A stretch of DNA of 49,697 bases from positions 1 to 49,697 of the forward strand of contig CAKSGG010000011.1 in assembly GCA_934454215.1 (NCBI GenBank). Reading direction: 5' to 3'. The notes under the pieces were generated by a model. It did no database searches and was not told the origin of the DNA. It was given only the letters and a program-made list of their open reading frames with translations. Of the stretch, positions 23,998 to 31,747 are shown piece by piece; within the stretch, counting starts at the first letter, position 1; every line of letters starts with the position of its first letter. A program made the translations under genes and the position numbers. The DNA comes from an uncultured Clostridia bacterium (lineage in GTDB: Bacteria; Bacillota; Clostridia; UBA1381).

Positions 23998-25534
23998 TTT
24001 TAGTGTCCCCTTCTTTTAATCTGATTTCAAGCTTTTCAAAAATGTCTTTTTCGTTCACCTTTATTTTATTCATTCCGTCCTCGAAAAACAGCTCCGCATT
24101 CGGAGTAAGCATCTGCAATTTTTCTGACAGCGGCAGTTCTATTATATAGCTGCGCAGCTGCGGCATACTGCTGTAGCCTTTTCCGTACGGTTCAATGCTT
24201 ATTGAGATTTCATTCTGCGTATTTTTATATGTCATTTTTGTTTTTAAATAATTTTCGTTTTTATAATCTTCGCTTATTCCGTCGTCCTCATATAAAGTAA
24301 ATTCACCGCTTTCACCGGGGTAAATGCGTATTATAAGGGTTTTCAAAATCTCGCTTGTCATTCGTCTGCTGTACGGCTGCATGGGTATTGGCATACCGCC
24401 TTTAACAAGCAGCGGAAATGTATTTATGTCGCTTGTTATTTCTGCTATACTTCCGTCTTTGTATTTTTCATTATTGAATATATTATAATAATCTCCGCCT
24501 TTTATCCATACGCTTTTCTTTGCAATTTTAGTGTCCCCTTTCCCTTCTTCGGTTATCGGAGAAACAATAAACGAATCGCCGAACATATACTGATTCGGAA
24601 ATTTATATGCGTTTTCGTCATCAGGAAATTCAATATACATTCCCCTTACGAGCGGAAGTCCCTGCTCATATCCCTCATAAGCCGATGAGTATATATACGG
24701 AATTAACCGTGAACGCATATGATACACGCTCTTCATGGCATTTTCAGCCGTTTCTCCCCACAGCCACGGACGTCTGTCAAGCTTTTCATCTCTTTGAGAA
24801 TGAACTCTCAGGCACGCCGAAAAAGCGGTAAACTGCGTCCATCTGACATACATTTCCCAATTTCTTTCGCCGAAAAATCCGCCTGTGTCATGTCCCCAAT
24901 AGAAACAGCCCGCATTAGATGAGCTTATTGTGAATTTAATTTCATAGTCAAGAATATCCCATGTCGATTTAGTGTCCCCCGAGAAGAAAATAGGATGCTT
25001 TTGGTCGCCCCAGCCGCCCCATCGGCTGAATGATATTCCTCTCTTTCCGTTTCTCTTTGAATGTTCATAATACAGGTGATTGAGCCACGGCAAATGGCGC
25101 AGGTGTTCTATTCCCTTTACATACGGTTTTATTCCGTCCTGCTGCCAGTCAACCCACCAGAAATCCACGCCTTGTTCTTCAAGGTTATTATGAACAGCCT
25201 TAAAAAGGTTTTTCATATACCGCTTATCCGAACAGTCAAATTCCAAATTCAATCCGCTTTCGGGCGGAAATCCCATTAACTCCGCAAACCCGTTGTACCA
25301 TTCCTCATTCGTTCGTATTCCGTCCGCAGGGTGGTCGTTTAATGTTACATAAATTTTATCGTCATGCAAATCCGAAAGTAATTTTTCGGGATTGTTTATC
25401 AAATTCCTGTTCCATGTATATCCCGTCCAGCCCAGATTATCGGCGTGTCCGTAGCCGTAATCGGCACGGTATTTTTCGTCCTCCTCAGATTTAATCTGCC
25501 AGTCATGATAATGCCAGTCCATATCTATAACCAT
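23990..25534 (-). CDS. GH31 catalytic fragment (downstream of TAG)
   Basis: The 514-codon open stretch after the amber codon, holding the GH31 catalytic barrel and C-terminal beta domains. Its first ATG (25534) is inside a conserved barrel strand and has no ribosome binding site, so independent translation into an active enzyme is unlikely. See the full pseudogene entry. Confidence 0.6.
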   Translation of the reverse strand: MVIDMDWHYHDWQIKSEEDEKYRADYGYGHADNLGWTGYTWNRNLINNPEKLLSDLHDDKIYVTLNDHPADGIRTNEEWYNGFAELMGFPPESGLNLEFDCSDKRYMKNLFKAVHNNLEEQGVDFWWVDWQQDGIKPYVKGIEHLRHLPWLNHLYYEHSKRNGKRGISFSRWGGWGDQKHPIFFSGDTKSTWDILDYEIKFTISSSNAGCFYWGHDTGGFFGERNWEMYVRWTQFTAFSACLRVHSQRDEKLDRRPWLWGETAENAMKSVYHMRSRLIPYIYSSAYEGYEQGLPLVRGMYIEFPDDENAYKFPNQYMFGDSFIVSPITEEGKGDTKIAKKSVWIKGGDYYNIFNNEKYKDGSIAEITSDINTFPLLVKGGMPIPMQPYSRRMTSEILKTLIIRIYPGESGEFTLYEDDGISEDYKNENYLKTKMTYKNTQNEISISIEPYGKGYSSMPQLRSYIIELPLSEKLQMLTPNAELFFEDGMNKIKVNEKDIFEKLEIRLKEGDTKNE

Positions 25535-25555
25535 TATATCAAGCGGAAAATCATG

Positions 25556-26170
25556 CTAGTCATAGCCCTTTACTATATTTTTTATTTCTTCGTCCGTGTA
25601 CGGCCACCATCTTGAATACCACGAACCGAAAACATATTTTCTTGGCAGCTCCGCCGCTCCCGAAACAAAAAACAAATCTCTGAGCGCCTTTTTATAATCA
25701 TCGCCGTAGGCAAAAAGATAAAGGTCGGTATTGCTTTTTAATGTGTTTTTTGAAATCCAGCCGTCCTTTAAAAACGGCTTTTTTGAATCCTCAACAACAA
25801 ACCAGCCGTCACGGGACAATATACCGTCCTCAACGGGAACATCAGGCATTATGCCGTCCAATGTCGCAAGCGTTCCGCCCAGATTATTTTCATTTTTCAT
25901 ACCGTAATGCCAGCCTGCGCCCTGTATATCGGCATACAGATTTTCCTTTGAAAAACAATTACCGTCATCTATATATGTAAGCTTAAAATATTTTGTTGTA
26001 AACTCATACCTGTTTCCGTCATGAGTACAGCTTACATTTTCCGTACCGTCTCCCCTGTTTTTTGCAAACAAGGTTTCATTTTCGTTAAATGCCCCCTCGG
26101 GTGAATACTCCATTCTTACCAGACTTTCGGTAAGAAACGTAAATCTTGCATTTTTTATTTCTGTTTTCAT
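25556..26170 (-). CDS. GH31 N-terminal fragment (upstream of TAG)
   Basis: 204 codons from the ATG at 26170 (AAAGGG upstream) to the amber codon: the GH31 N-terminal beta-sandwich and the first barrel segment. It has no catalytic residues; alone it should be inactive. See the full pseudogene entry. Confidence 0.6.
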   Translation of the reverse strand: MKTEIKNARFTFLTESLVRMEYSPEGAFNENETLFAKNRGDGTENVSCTHDGNRYEFTTKYFKLTYIDDGNCFSKENLYADIQGAGWHYGMKNENNLGGTLATLDGIMPDVPVEDGILSRDGWFVVEDSKKPFLKDGWISKNTLKSNTDLYLFAYGDDYKKALRDLFFVSGAAELPRKYVFGSWYSRWWPYTDEEIKNIVKGYD

Positions 26171-26203
26171 AATAATCCCTTTCTTATAAAATCATTTTCT
26201 TTT

Positions 26204-26232
26204 ATTATATCATCTATTTTGTCCCTTGACAA
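26204..26232 (-). promoter_or_regulatory. Sigma-A-like promoter of GH31/GH101-like unit
   Basis: Minus strand TTGTCA, 17-base spacer, TATAAT, 33 bases upstream of the GH31 ATG. Shows that the downstream GH101-like gene can still be transcribed despite the broken GH31. Confidence 0.75.
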
Positions 26233-26250
26233 GCAATTTTTTTATAAAGC

Positions 26251-26297
26251 AAAAAGTGCATTGCGCAAGTTTTCTGTGCTTGCAGTCAATGCTCTTT
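26251..26297 (-). terminator. Intrinsic terminator of GH3
   Basis: Two-part stem with a small internal loop (GCATTG/CAATGC and GCAAG/CTTGC), followed on the minus strand by a T tract. It lies about 20 bases after the GH3 stop, separating GH3 from the GH31 unit. Confidence 0.6.
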
Positions 26298-26313
26298 CTG
26301 CGCAAAAATATAT

Positions 26314-28365
26314 TTATGCCATATTCAATTCCGACTTCCTTTTTCCTATCGTGAAATCGCCCTTATATTTAACGGAATATTCCGCATTAAGACGTATATC
26401 GCCGCTTGACGCACCGACCAAAATACTGTATACTCCGCTCTCCAAATGCCATTTTCTTAAGCATATATTATAATATTTCAAATCCTCGTGGCTTATTGTA
26501 ATTTCAACCGTTTTTTCCTCGTTCGGCTCAAGATAAAGCTTTTCAAAGCCTTTCAGCTCTTTTTCGGGGCGCAGAACCACACTCTTTTTATATCCGACAT
26601 AAACCTGTGCCGTTTCTTTTCCTGCCATATTTCCGGCATTTTTAATTTTAAAGCTTATTTTAAGCTCGTCGTCCTCTTTTTCGGAATAAGTCCGGCTAAG
26701 CTTTAAATCACTGTATTCAAATTTCGTGTATGATAATCCGTGCCCGAACGGAAACCATATATCCTGTCTGTTTTTGTCATAATAACGGTAGCCGACAAAC
26801 GGTCCCTCGCTGTACCATGTTTTATATCCGTCGCCGAACGAATCCAAATCCGCACGTTCTCTTAATGAGAAGCTTTCCGACAGCTTTCCCGACGGGTTTG
26901 TTCTGCCGAATAATATGCTTGCTATCGCTTTACCGCCGCCCTCGCCCGGGTACCACATCTGCACAGCGCCTTTAACCTGTCCGTGCCATCTGCCCGGAAT
27001 AATCATCGAACCCGTATTAAGCACCACAACAACATTATCGCAGGCGTCGCAGGCGGAGCTGATAAGCCCGTTTGTATAGTTCGGCAGTCCCAGATTATCT
27101 CTGTCCCAATGCTCCGTTTCGGTATCTGCGCCGTAATTGTCGCCCGCAAAAACAACTATTAAATCCATTTCGTTTTTTTGCATACCGTTTATTTTTCCTA
27201 CAATTTCCGCACCGATATATTCCTCGTCGTTTACCGCCTCATATGTAATGTCAATACCCTCCTCGGCGGCATACTTTTTCATGTATTCAACAGGGCTGTC
27301 CATAAACCTGTCGCCGACAACCATTTTTGAACTTCCCGCTCCGCTTATAATCGGCTTTGATGCGTGCTTGCCGTAAACTGCGATTTTTTTGTATTTCTTT
27401 CCGTTTATCGGCAGAATATCATCTTCGTTTCTTAAAAGCACCATGCACTCCTCCGCAATACGCTGAACTTTTTCATGCTGCTTATCTCTTATATATCCGG
27501 GGTTATTTTTTGTTCTATTGCTCTCGCACTTCCTTGCAAATTCTATAACGTTTCCTGCGGCACGGTCTAAATCCTCCATAACTGCCTTGCCGTTTTGCAT
27601 ACCCTCCTTTAACTGCTCCTCCAATTGAGGATTATACGGCATTTCCAAATCCAGTCCTGCATGAATACTCAGCGCTATATCGTGCACCGCTCCCCAATCT
27701 GATACTATCATTCCGTCAAACCCAAATTCATCTCTCAATATGTCCGTAAGAAGATATTTATTTTCGGAGGTAAATATCCCTCCCACTTTATTGTATGAAT
27801 TCATAATACAGCAGGGCGACGAATTTTTGCAGATGATTTCAAATACCTTTAAATAGTACTCCCTCATCGTTCTTTCGTCAACCTCGGCATTAATAAACAC
27901 TCTGTCGTTTTCCTGGTTGTTAAGCGCATAATGCTTTACGCTTGAAGCAATACCCTTACTTGCCAAGCCGTTCACAAACGCCGCACCCAAAATACCCGAA
28001 AGCAGAGGGTCTTCCGAATAATACTCAAAATTTCTTCCGCAATGCGGTGTTCTTTTCATGTTTACGCCCGGGGCAAGAAGCATATCAACCTCTTCGTTTA
28101 TACATTCATCGCCCAAAAGCTGTCCTACCTCAAACAAAAGCTCCTCGTTCCAGCTTGCTCCCAGTGCCGAGCCTGTCGGTACGGCAACACAGCCGTCCTT
28201 CATAATATACTTTCCTTTTCTGATTCCGCTCGGTCCGTCACACATATACACCGACGGAATATCGAGCTCCGCAAATTCGGCTGTTCTGCTGTCCTTGCCC
28301 GTAAGCATACTTGCTTTTTGGCTGAAAGTCATTTTATTCAATGTTTCCCTTGTTTCCTTTTTCAT
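26314..28365 (-). CDS. Glycoside hydrolase family 3 protein (beta-glucosidase type)
   Basis: 683 residues. GH3 enzymes remove terminal beta-linked glucose, xylose or related sugars. Order: N-terminal TIM barrel (CDGPSGIRKG, APGVNMKRTPHCGRNFEYYSEDP, KHYALNNQE, nucleophile Asp223 in VSDWGA), alpha/beta sandwich (VVFAGDNYGADTETEHWDR), then a fibronectin-III-like domain (NAGNMAGKETAQVYVG, LKGFEKLYLEPNEEKTVEI). This is the common thermostable beta-glucosidase B layout at near-standard length. I chose ATG 28365 because GGAGG lies six bases upstream; the earlier in-frame ATG at 28377 contains that site. No signal peptide, so cytoplasmic. It follows the nine-gene operon after a hairpin. Confidence 0.94.
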   Translation of the reverse strand: MKKETRETLNKMTFSQKASMLTGKDSRTAEFAELDIPSVYMCDGPSGIRKGKYIMKDGCVAVPTGSALGASWNEELLFEVGQLLGDECINEEVDMLLAPGVNMKRTPHCGRNFEYYSEDPLLSGILGAAFVNGLASKGIASSVKHYALNNQENDRVFINAEVDERTMREYYLKVFEIICKNSSPCCIMNSYNKVGGIFTSENKYLLTDILRDEFGFDGMIVSDWGAVHDIALSIHAGLDLEMPYNPQLEEQLKEGMQNGKAVMEDLDRAAGNVIEFARKCESNRTKNNPGYIRDKQHEKVQRIAEECMVLLRNEDDILPINGKKYKKIAVYGKHASKPIISGAGSSKMVVGDRFMDSPVEYMKKYAAEEGIDITYEAVNDEEYIGAEIVGKINGMQKNEMDLIVVFAGDNYGADTETEHWDRDNLGLPNYTNGLISSACDACDNVVVVLNTGSMIIPGRWHGQVKGAVQMWYPGEGGGKAIASILFGRTNPSGKLSESFSLRERADLDSFGDGYKTWYSEGPFVGYRYYDKNRQDIWFPFGHGLSYTKFEYSDLKLSRTYSEKEDDELKISFKIKNAGNMAGKETAQVYVGYKKSVVLRPEKELKGFEKLYLEPNEEKTVEITISHEDLKYYNICLRKWHLESGVYSILVGASSGDIRLNAEYSVKYKGDFTIGKRKSELNMA

Positions 28366-28392
28366 GTTATCCTCCATATAATATAAAGTTAA

Positions 28393-28425
28393 GGGGCTGT
28401 TGCATTAATGCAATGCAGCAGCCCC
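28393..28425 (-). terminator. Hairpin after the nine-gene operon
   Basis: GGGGCTG pairs with CAGCCCC, extended by the inner palindrome TTGCATTAATGCAA. On the minus strand it follows the SGNH gene stop by 14 bases; only a short T-rich tail follows, so termination may be partial and GH3 may receive readthrough. Confidence 0.55.
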
Positions 28426-28439
28426 ATTGGCTTTTATTC

Positions 28440-31400
28440 TTATTCTGCCGCCTCTATGTTTTTAAAGTCCGTATACGGCTTTAATGTATCAGCGTCCCAG
28501 CAAAATGCCTTTAAGGTCTTGTCACCCGCTTTAGGCGTTGCCGTAACCGACAGCTTTTTGCTGATTACGGTTTCGGAAAGCTGTGTCTTAAGAGTTGATA
28601 CTCCCGTAAGTATACCATCGCTGTTATACTGAGCAACAGCAAGCACAACATTCTTTCCTTCCTCTCCCGATGTGTACAGCGTATGTACGGTTACGGGGTT
28701 TCCTGCCTCGAATGAATTTGCATCAAACAGCAATTCCGTAAAGGCTGTGCCGTTTGTCTTTTTCAGATATACTCCCAACAGACTTACTATTTCCGTATCG
28801 TCACTATTATCCGCACGCACTATCTTAGCCGTGTGAGCGCCCTCCGATAAGCCTGTAATTGCAATCTGCTTTACAAATCCGTCATAAAGCGTATCTGTAT
28901 TTTCAAGATACGTATTTACCGTCTGTACTTTACTGTTATCCACATAAACGTCAAATACTCCGCCTTTATTGCCGTTTACATCGTGAAGAAGCTGATACTC
29001 AATTGTCATTTCCGTTCCGTTGAATGTAAATTCAAGCTCGCTGTTATCCTTATCAAGTTTCTGATTGAATGTCTCATAATAGTAAACGAAATCCTTGAAA
29101 TCCGTCAAAGGCGATACCTCTGCATTGCTCTTTGCCTTTGCAAAATACTTATTGCTGTTATGCTCCATAAGAGTTGTTATATAATTTCCGTAAAGCGCAC
29201 CGCCTGCCGCAGTCGGATGAGTTCTGTCCGACTGCGAGAAATAAACGTTTCCTTCCCAGTCAGCCGCAAAGCCTGAATCCGTGTTATAAAGCGACTTTAC
29301 ATAATCGCGTACGTTAAACAGCGGTATTCCGTATGCCTTTGCAAGAGCCTTATGCTCCGATACCGAATAATCGTTACTGCTTAAATCGTTTACGGGAAGT
29401 TCCGTAAATATAATAACGGGAGGATTCGGCAGCTTGTTAAGGTTTCTCACGATTGATTCCATATACTGATTTGTTGTTGAAACGGTTGAATCGTTTACCG
29501 CAAATTCAACGAATACAACATCGGGGTCAAAGGTCATTACGTCCTTATACAAACGCATCCAAGCATACTGTGAGCCTGTTCCGCCTACGCCCGCATTTCT
29601 AAATGTTGAATCGGGGAATTTCTCCAGTATATAATCCTGAACCGCTGTTCTCCAACCCTCCATCTGCGTTATTGAACCGCCTAAGAATACTGTTCTCAAG
29701 CCTGTTTTGTTTGCAAATACGTTCGGCTTTGTGTAGCCTGATGTTATATCGTAGGTTGTTTTAAATTCAACAATCTGGTCACTGTCGTTATTTACAATTG
29801 CGGCAGGAATAACAAGGCTGTAGCCCGTATCGTATGCAAGGTCGGCTTTCGGCGCTATTGTTATCTCCTTGCCCGAAACCGTTATATCCGTTTCAATCCC
29901 GTTTCCGTTTTCGTCCTTAATTACAATACCTGCCGTATTCTCAATGTCATTTTTAACAGTAAGCTTAATTTCCGTATCTACGGGTACAAGCATTGAATCT
30001 TTCAGCGTATATTCCGCATTATTGTCTGTGTATACTGCGTCTGCATTGCCTGCGTCATTGTCCCATAAACGCAGATAATCAACATAGTGAGTGGTATCTG
30101 TACCGTTGACACCTGTCAATCCAACGCCGAACATATATATTTTTTCAAGAGTATCTGTTGTTCTGTTATCTGTGAACTTTGAAACTGGTGACTGCTTTAT
30201 GTTGCCCTCGCCGTCATCAATTATAACGCAATATGTATGGCTCTTGTAATTAAGCTTCATTGTAAGCGTGTACCATTGATCTTCATTGAATTTATAGCCC
30301 ATTGCCGTGCCGCCGCTGGCATCGCTTGCAGCGCCTACAATAACGCCGTCATCATCTCTGTAAATTACACTTGCAGTAATAGGGTTAAGCTCTAATAATT
30401 TATTATACAATCCGCCATTGTTGCCCTTGTTGTACTTAAACTTTGTCTGCAAATATACATTCTCTTTTCCTGCCAAATCAGCCGTTTGCGGTAATTTTGC
30501 AAGAAACCGGCTGTATGCAATAGTTCCGTAGCCCAAAAACATATTTCCGTTTTGAATAAGACTTGCATTATCTCCTATCGCCACTTCATTACTTCCGCCG
30601 ATTGCTTTATACCATGTATCGGAATTGTCGTCATATCCGTTAAACTCGGCTCTGTATATATAATCCTTTGTCTGCTTTGTTATAAATGTAAAGCTTGCGG
30701 CATTGTTTCCGCCGATACTCGGAACATTCAGCGTACAGCTTGAATACTCAGGCAAGCCCGAAAGTGTAAGCGCCGCTGTTTTTCCGTCCTCCGAAAGGCT
30801 CTTTACGATAACGTTTCCGCCCGTAACAGTCACATTTGCCAAATCCGCCTCGGTTACAGCCTTTGAGAAATTAACCTCTGCGTCAAAGCTTAAATCAAGA
30901 TTTTTTGCACCGTCCAATTCCAAGCCGTTGTTATATGACGCCGTTACCGATTTCGGAACAAGGTCTTCGTCCCAGATACGGATATAGTCATAATACTGTT
31001 TTGTGCTTAATCCCTTATTTAAAAGTTCAGGCAGCAATATTCTGTCAATGCTTGTCGGTCTGTTTCCGTATACAGGGCTGCCTTCCTCATCACCGTTATA
31101 CAATATTTCGCCGTTTTCGTCCTTTACTTCAAGCTTGAATGTGTACTTTGTAAAATCAAATTTTACAGTTATTGTATACCATTTATCGGGTGACAAGGTA
31201 CAGTTTGTCGCAACTGCTTTACCTTCGCCTCCAAATGTTAAACCGTCTGAATATTTCACTCCGAATGACCATACCTTCTGCTTGCCGTTTACCGTTCCTC
31301 CGATATCTATGAAATTAGTATCCAATGCACCGTTATCGTCGTTCTGAGTATACTTAAATTTTGTTTCAAGATATATGTTTTTTCCCGCTATATCGGTTAT

Positions 31401-31691
31401 GTTCGGTAGTGCGGCAGGTCTTCTGTACGGAAAACCCGTATCCCATGACGCTTCAAGCACTCCGTCTTTTATACAAGCGGTATTTGTTATTTCATTTTCG
31501 GTATCATTATTCGGAAAATAATTCACCATACTCGCCAAATCGTCCGTAGAATCAAATTCCACGTCATAAAGCATATAATTATTCTCCGTTTCGGTGGTAT
31601 CGGCAGACGCAGTCAGCGCCTGTCCGAAGCATGATAAGGTCATTGCCGCCGCCAAAAGCAAATTAACAATTTTTGTTCCTTTAATTTTCAT
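28440..31691 (-). CDS. Secreted SGNH esterase with two LamG-like/Ig-like modules
   Basis: 1083 residues with a signal peptide (1-31). Two copies of a module follow: a LamG-like jelly roll (YDVEFDSTDDLAS...DKWYTITVKFDF...YYDYIRIWDED, about 40-243; YRAEFNGYDDNS...DQWYTLTMKLNY...HYVDYLRLWDND, about 345-546), each with an Ig-like domain. Then an SGNH/GDSL hydrolase (about 660-850): block I FLGGSIT with Ser673, GVGGTGS (701-707), EFAVND with Asn733, and SDRTHP with Asp822/His825, a complete triad plus oxyanion set. A beta-sandwich and a C-terminal domain common in Clostridia secreted proteins end it. Probable role: deacylating a polysaccharide at the cell surface. No SLH or sortase motif. Last gene of the nine-gene operon. 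Confidence 0.85.
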   Translation of the reverse strand: MKIKGTKIVNLLLAAAMTLSCFGQALTASADTTETENNYMLYDVEFDSTDDLASMVNYFPNNDTENEITNTACIKDGVLEASWDTGFPYRRPAALPNITDIAGKNIYLETKFKYTQNDDNGALDTNFIDIGGTVNGKQKVWSFGVKYSDGLTFGGEGKAVATNCTLSPDKWYTITVKFDFTKYTFKLEVKDENGEILYNGDEEGSPVYGNRPTSIDRILLPELLNKGLSTKQYYDYIRIWDEDLVPKSVTASYNNGLELDGAKNLDLSFDAEVNFSKAVTEADLANVTVTGGNVIVKSLSEDGKTAALTLSGLPEYSSCTLNVPSIGGNNAASFTFITKQTKDYIYRAEFNGYDDNSDTWYKAIGGSNEVAIGDNASLIQNGNMFLGYGTIAYSRFLAKLPQTADLAGKENVYLQTKFKYNKGNNGGLYNKLLELNPITASVIYRDDDGVIVGAASDASGGTAMGYKFNEDQWYTLTMKLNYKSHTYCVIIDDGEGNIKQSPVSKFTDNRTTDTLEKIYMFGVGLTGVNGTDTTHYVDYLRLWDNDAGNADAVYTDNNAEYTLKDSMLVPVDTEIKLTVKNDIENTAGIVIKDENGNGIETDITVSGKEITIAPKADLAYDTGYSLVIPAAIVNNDSDQIVEFKTTYDITSGYTKPNVFANKTGLRTVFLGGSITQMEGWRTAVQDYILEKFPDSTFRNAGVGGTGSQYAWMRLYKDVMTFDPDVVFVEFAVNDSTVSTTNQYMESIVRNLNKLPNPPVIIFTELPVNDLSSNDYSVSEHKALAKAYGIPLFNVRDYVKSLYNTDSGFAADWEGNVYFSQSDRTHPTAAGGALYGNYITTLMEHNSNKYFAKAKSNAEVSPLTDFKDFVYYYETFNQKLDKDNSELEFTFNGTEMTIEYQLLHDVNGNKGGVFDVYVDNSKVQTVNTYLENTDTLYDGFVKQIAITGLSEGAHTAKIVRADNSDDTEIVSLLGVYLKKTNGTAFTELLFDANSFEAGNPVTVHTLYTSGEEGKNVVLAVAQYNSDGILTGVSTLKTQLSETVISKKLSVTATPKAGDKTLKAFCWDADTLKPYTDFKNIEAAE

Positions 31692-31747
31692 AATTTCATT
31701 TCCTTTCTTTTATCGGGCAGCCGAATTTACCGTCCGCCCGTTATATT

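Larger units (their letters stand above)
23990..26170 (-). pseudogene. GH31 glycosidase gene interrupted by one in-frame TAG
   Basis: Reads as one GH31 gene of 726 codons with a single amber codon at 25556-25558 (codon 205) and no frameshift: before it KGYD, after it HDFPLDIMVIDMDWH, which is continuous GH31 barrel sequence. The N-terminal beta-sandwich (GAGWHYGMKNEN, FGSWYSRWWPYTDEE) lies before the stop; the catalytic core lies after it, with nucleophile Asp (WWVDWQQDG, codon 341) and acid/base Asp (SGDTKSTW, codon 399). The family contains alpha-glucosidases, alpha-xylosidases and alpha-N-acetylgalactosaminidases. TAG is an ordinary stop in this window (dnaE, sigH, gene at 41630), so a nonsense mutation or a sequencing error is favoured; programmed readthrough is possible. 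No signal peptide. Overlaps the next gene by eight bases. Confidence 0.85.

Noticed and set aside
25534..26170. Pyrrolysine or recoded amber codon in GH31.
   Set aside because: TAG ends dnaE, sigH and the 41630 gene normally, no pyl genes or suppressor tRNA are in view, and GH31 has no known pyrrolysine use. It stays only as a test in the findings.
31692..31747. Possible hairpin (CGGGC with GCCCG) between the beta-helix and SGNH genes.
   Set aside because: Short broken stem with no T tract; not enough for a terminator call.
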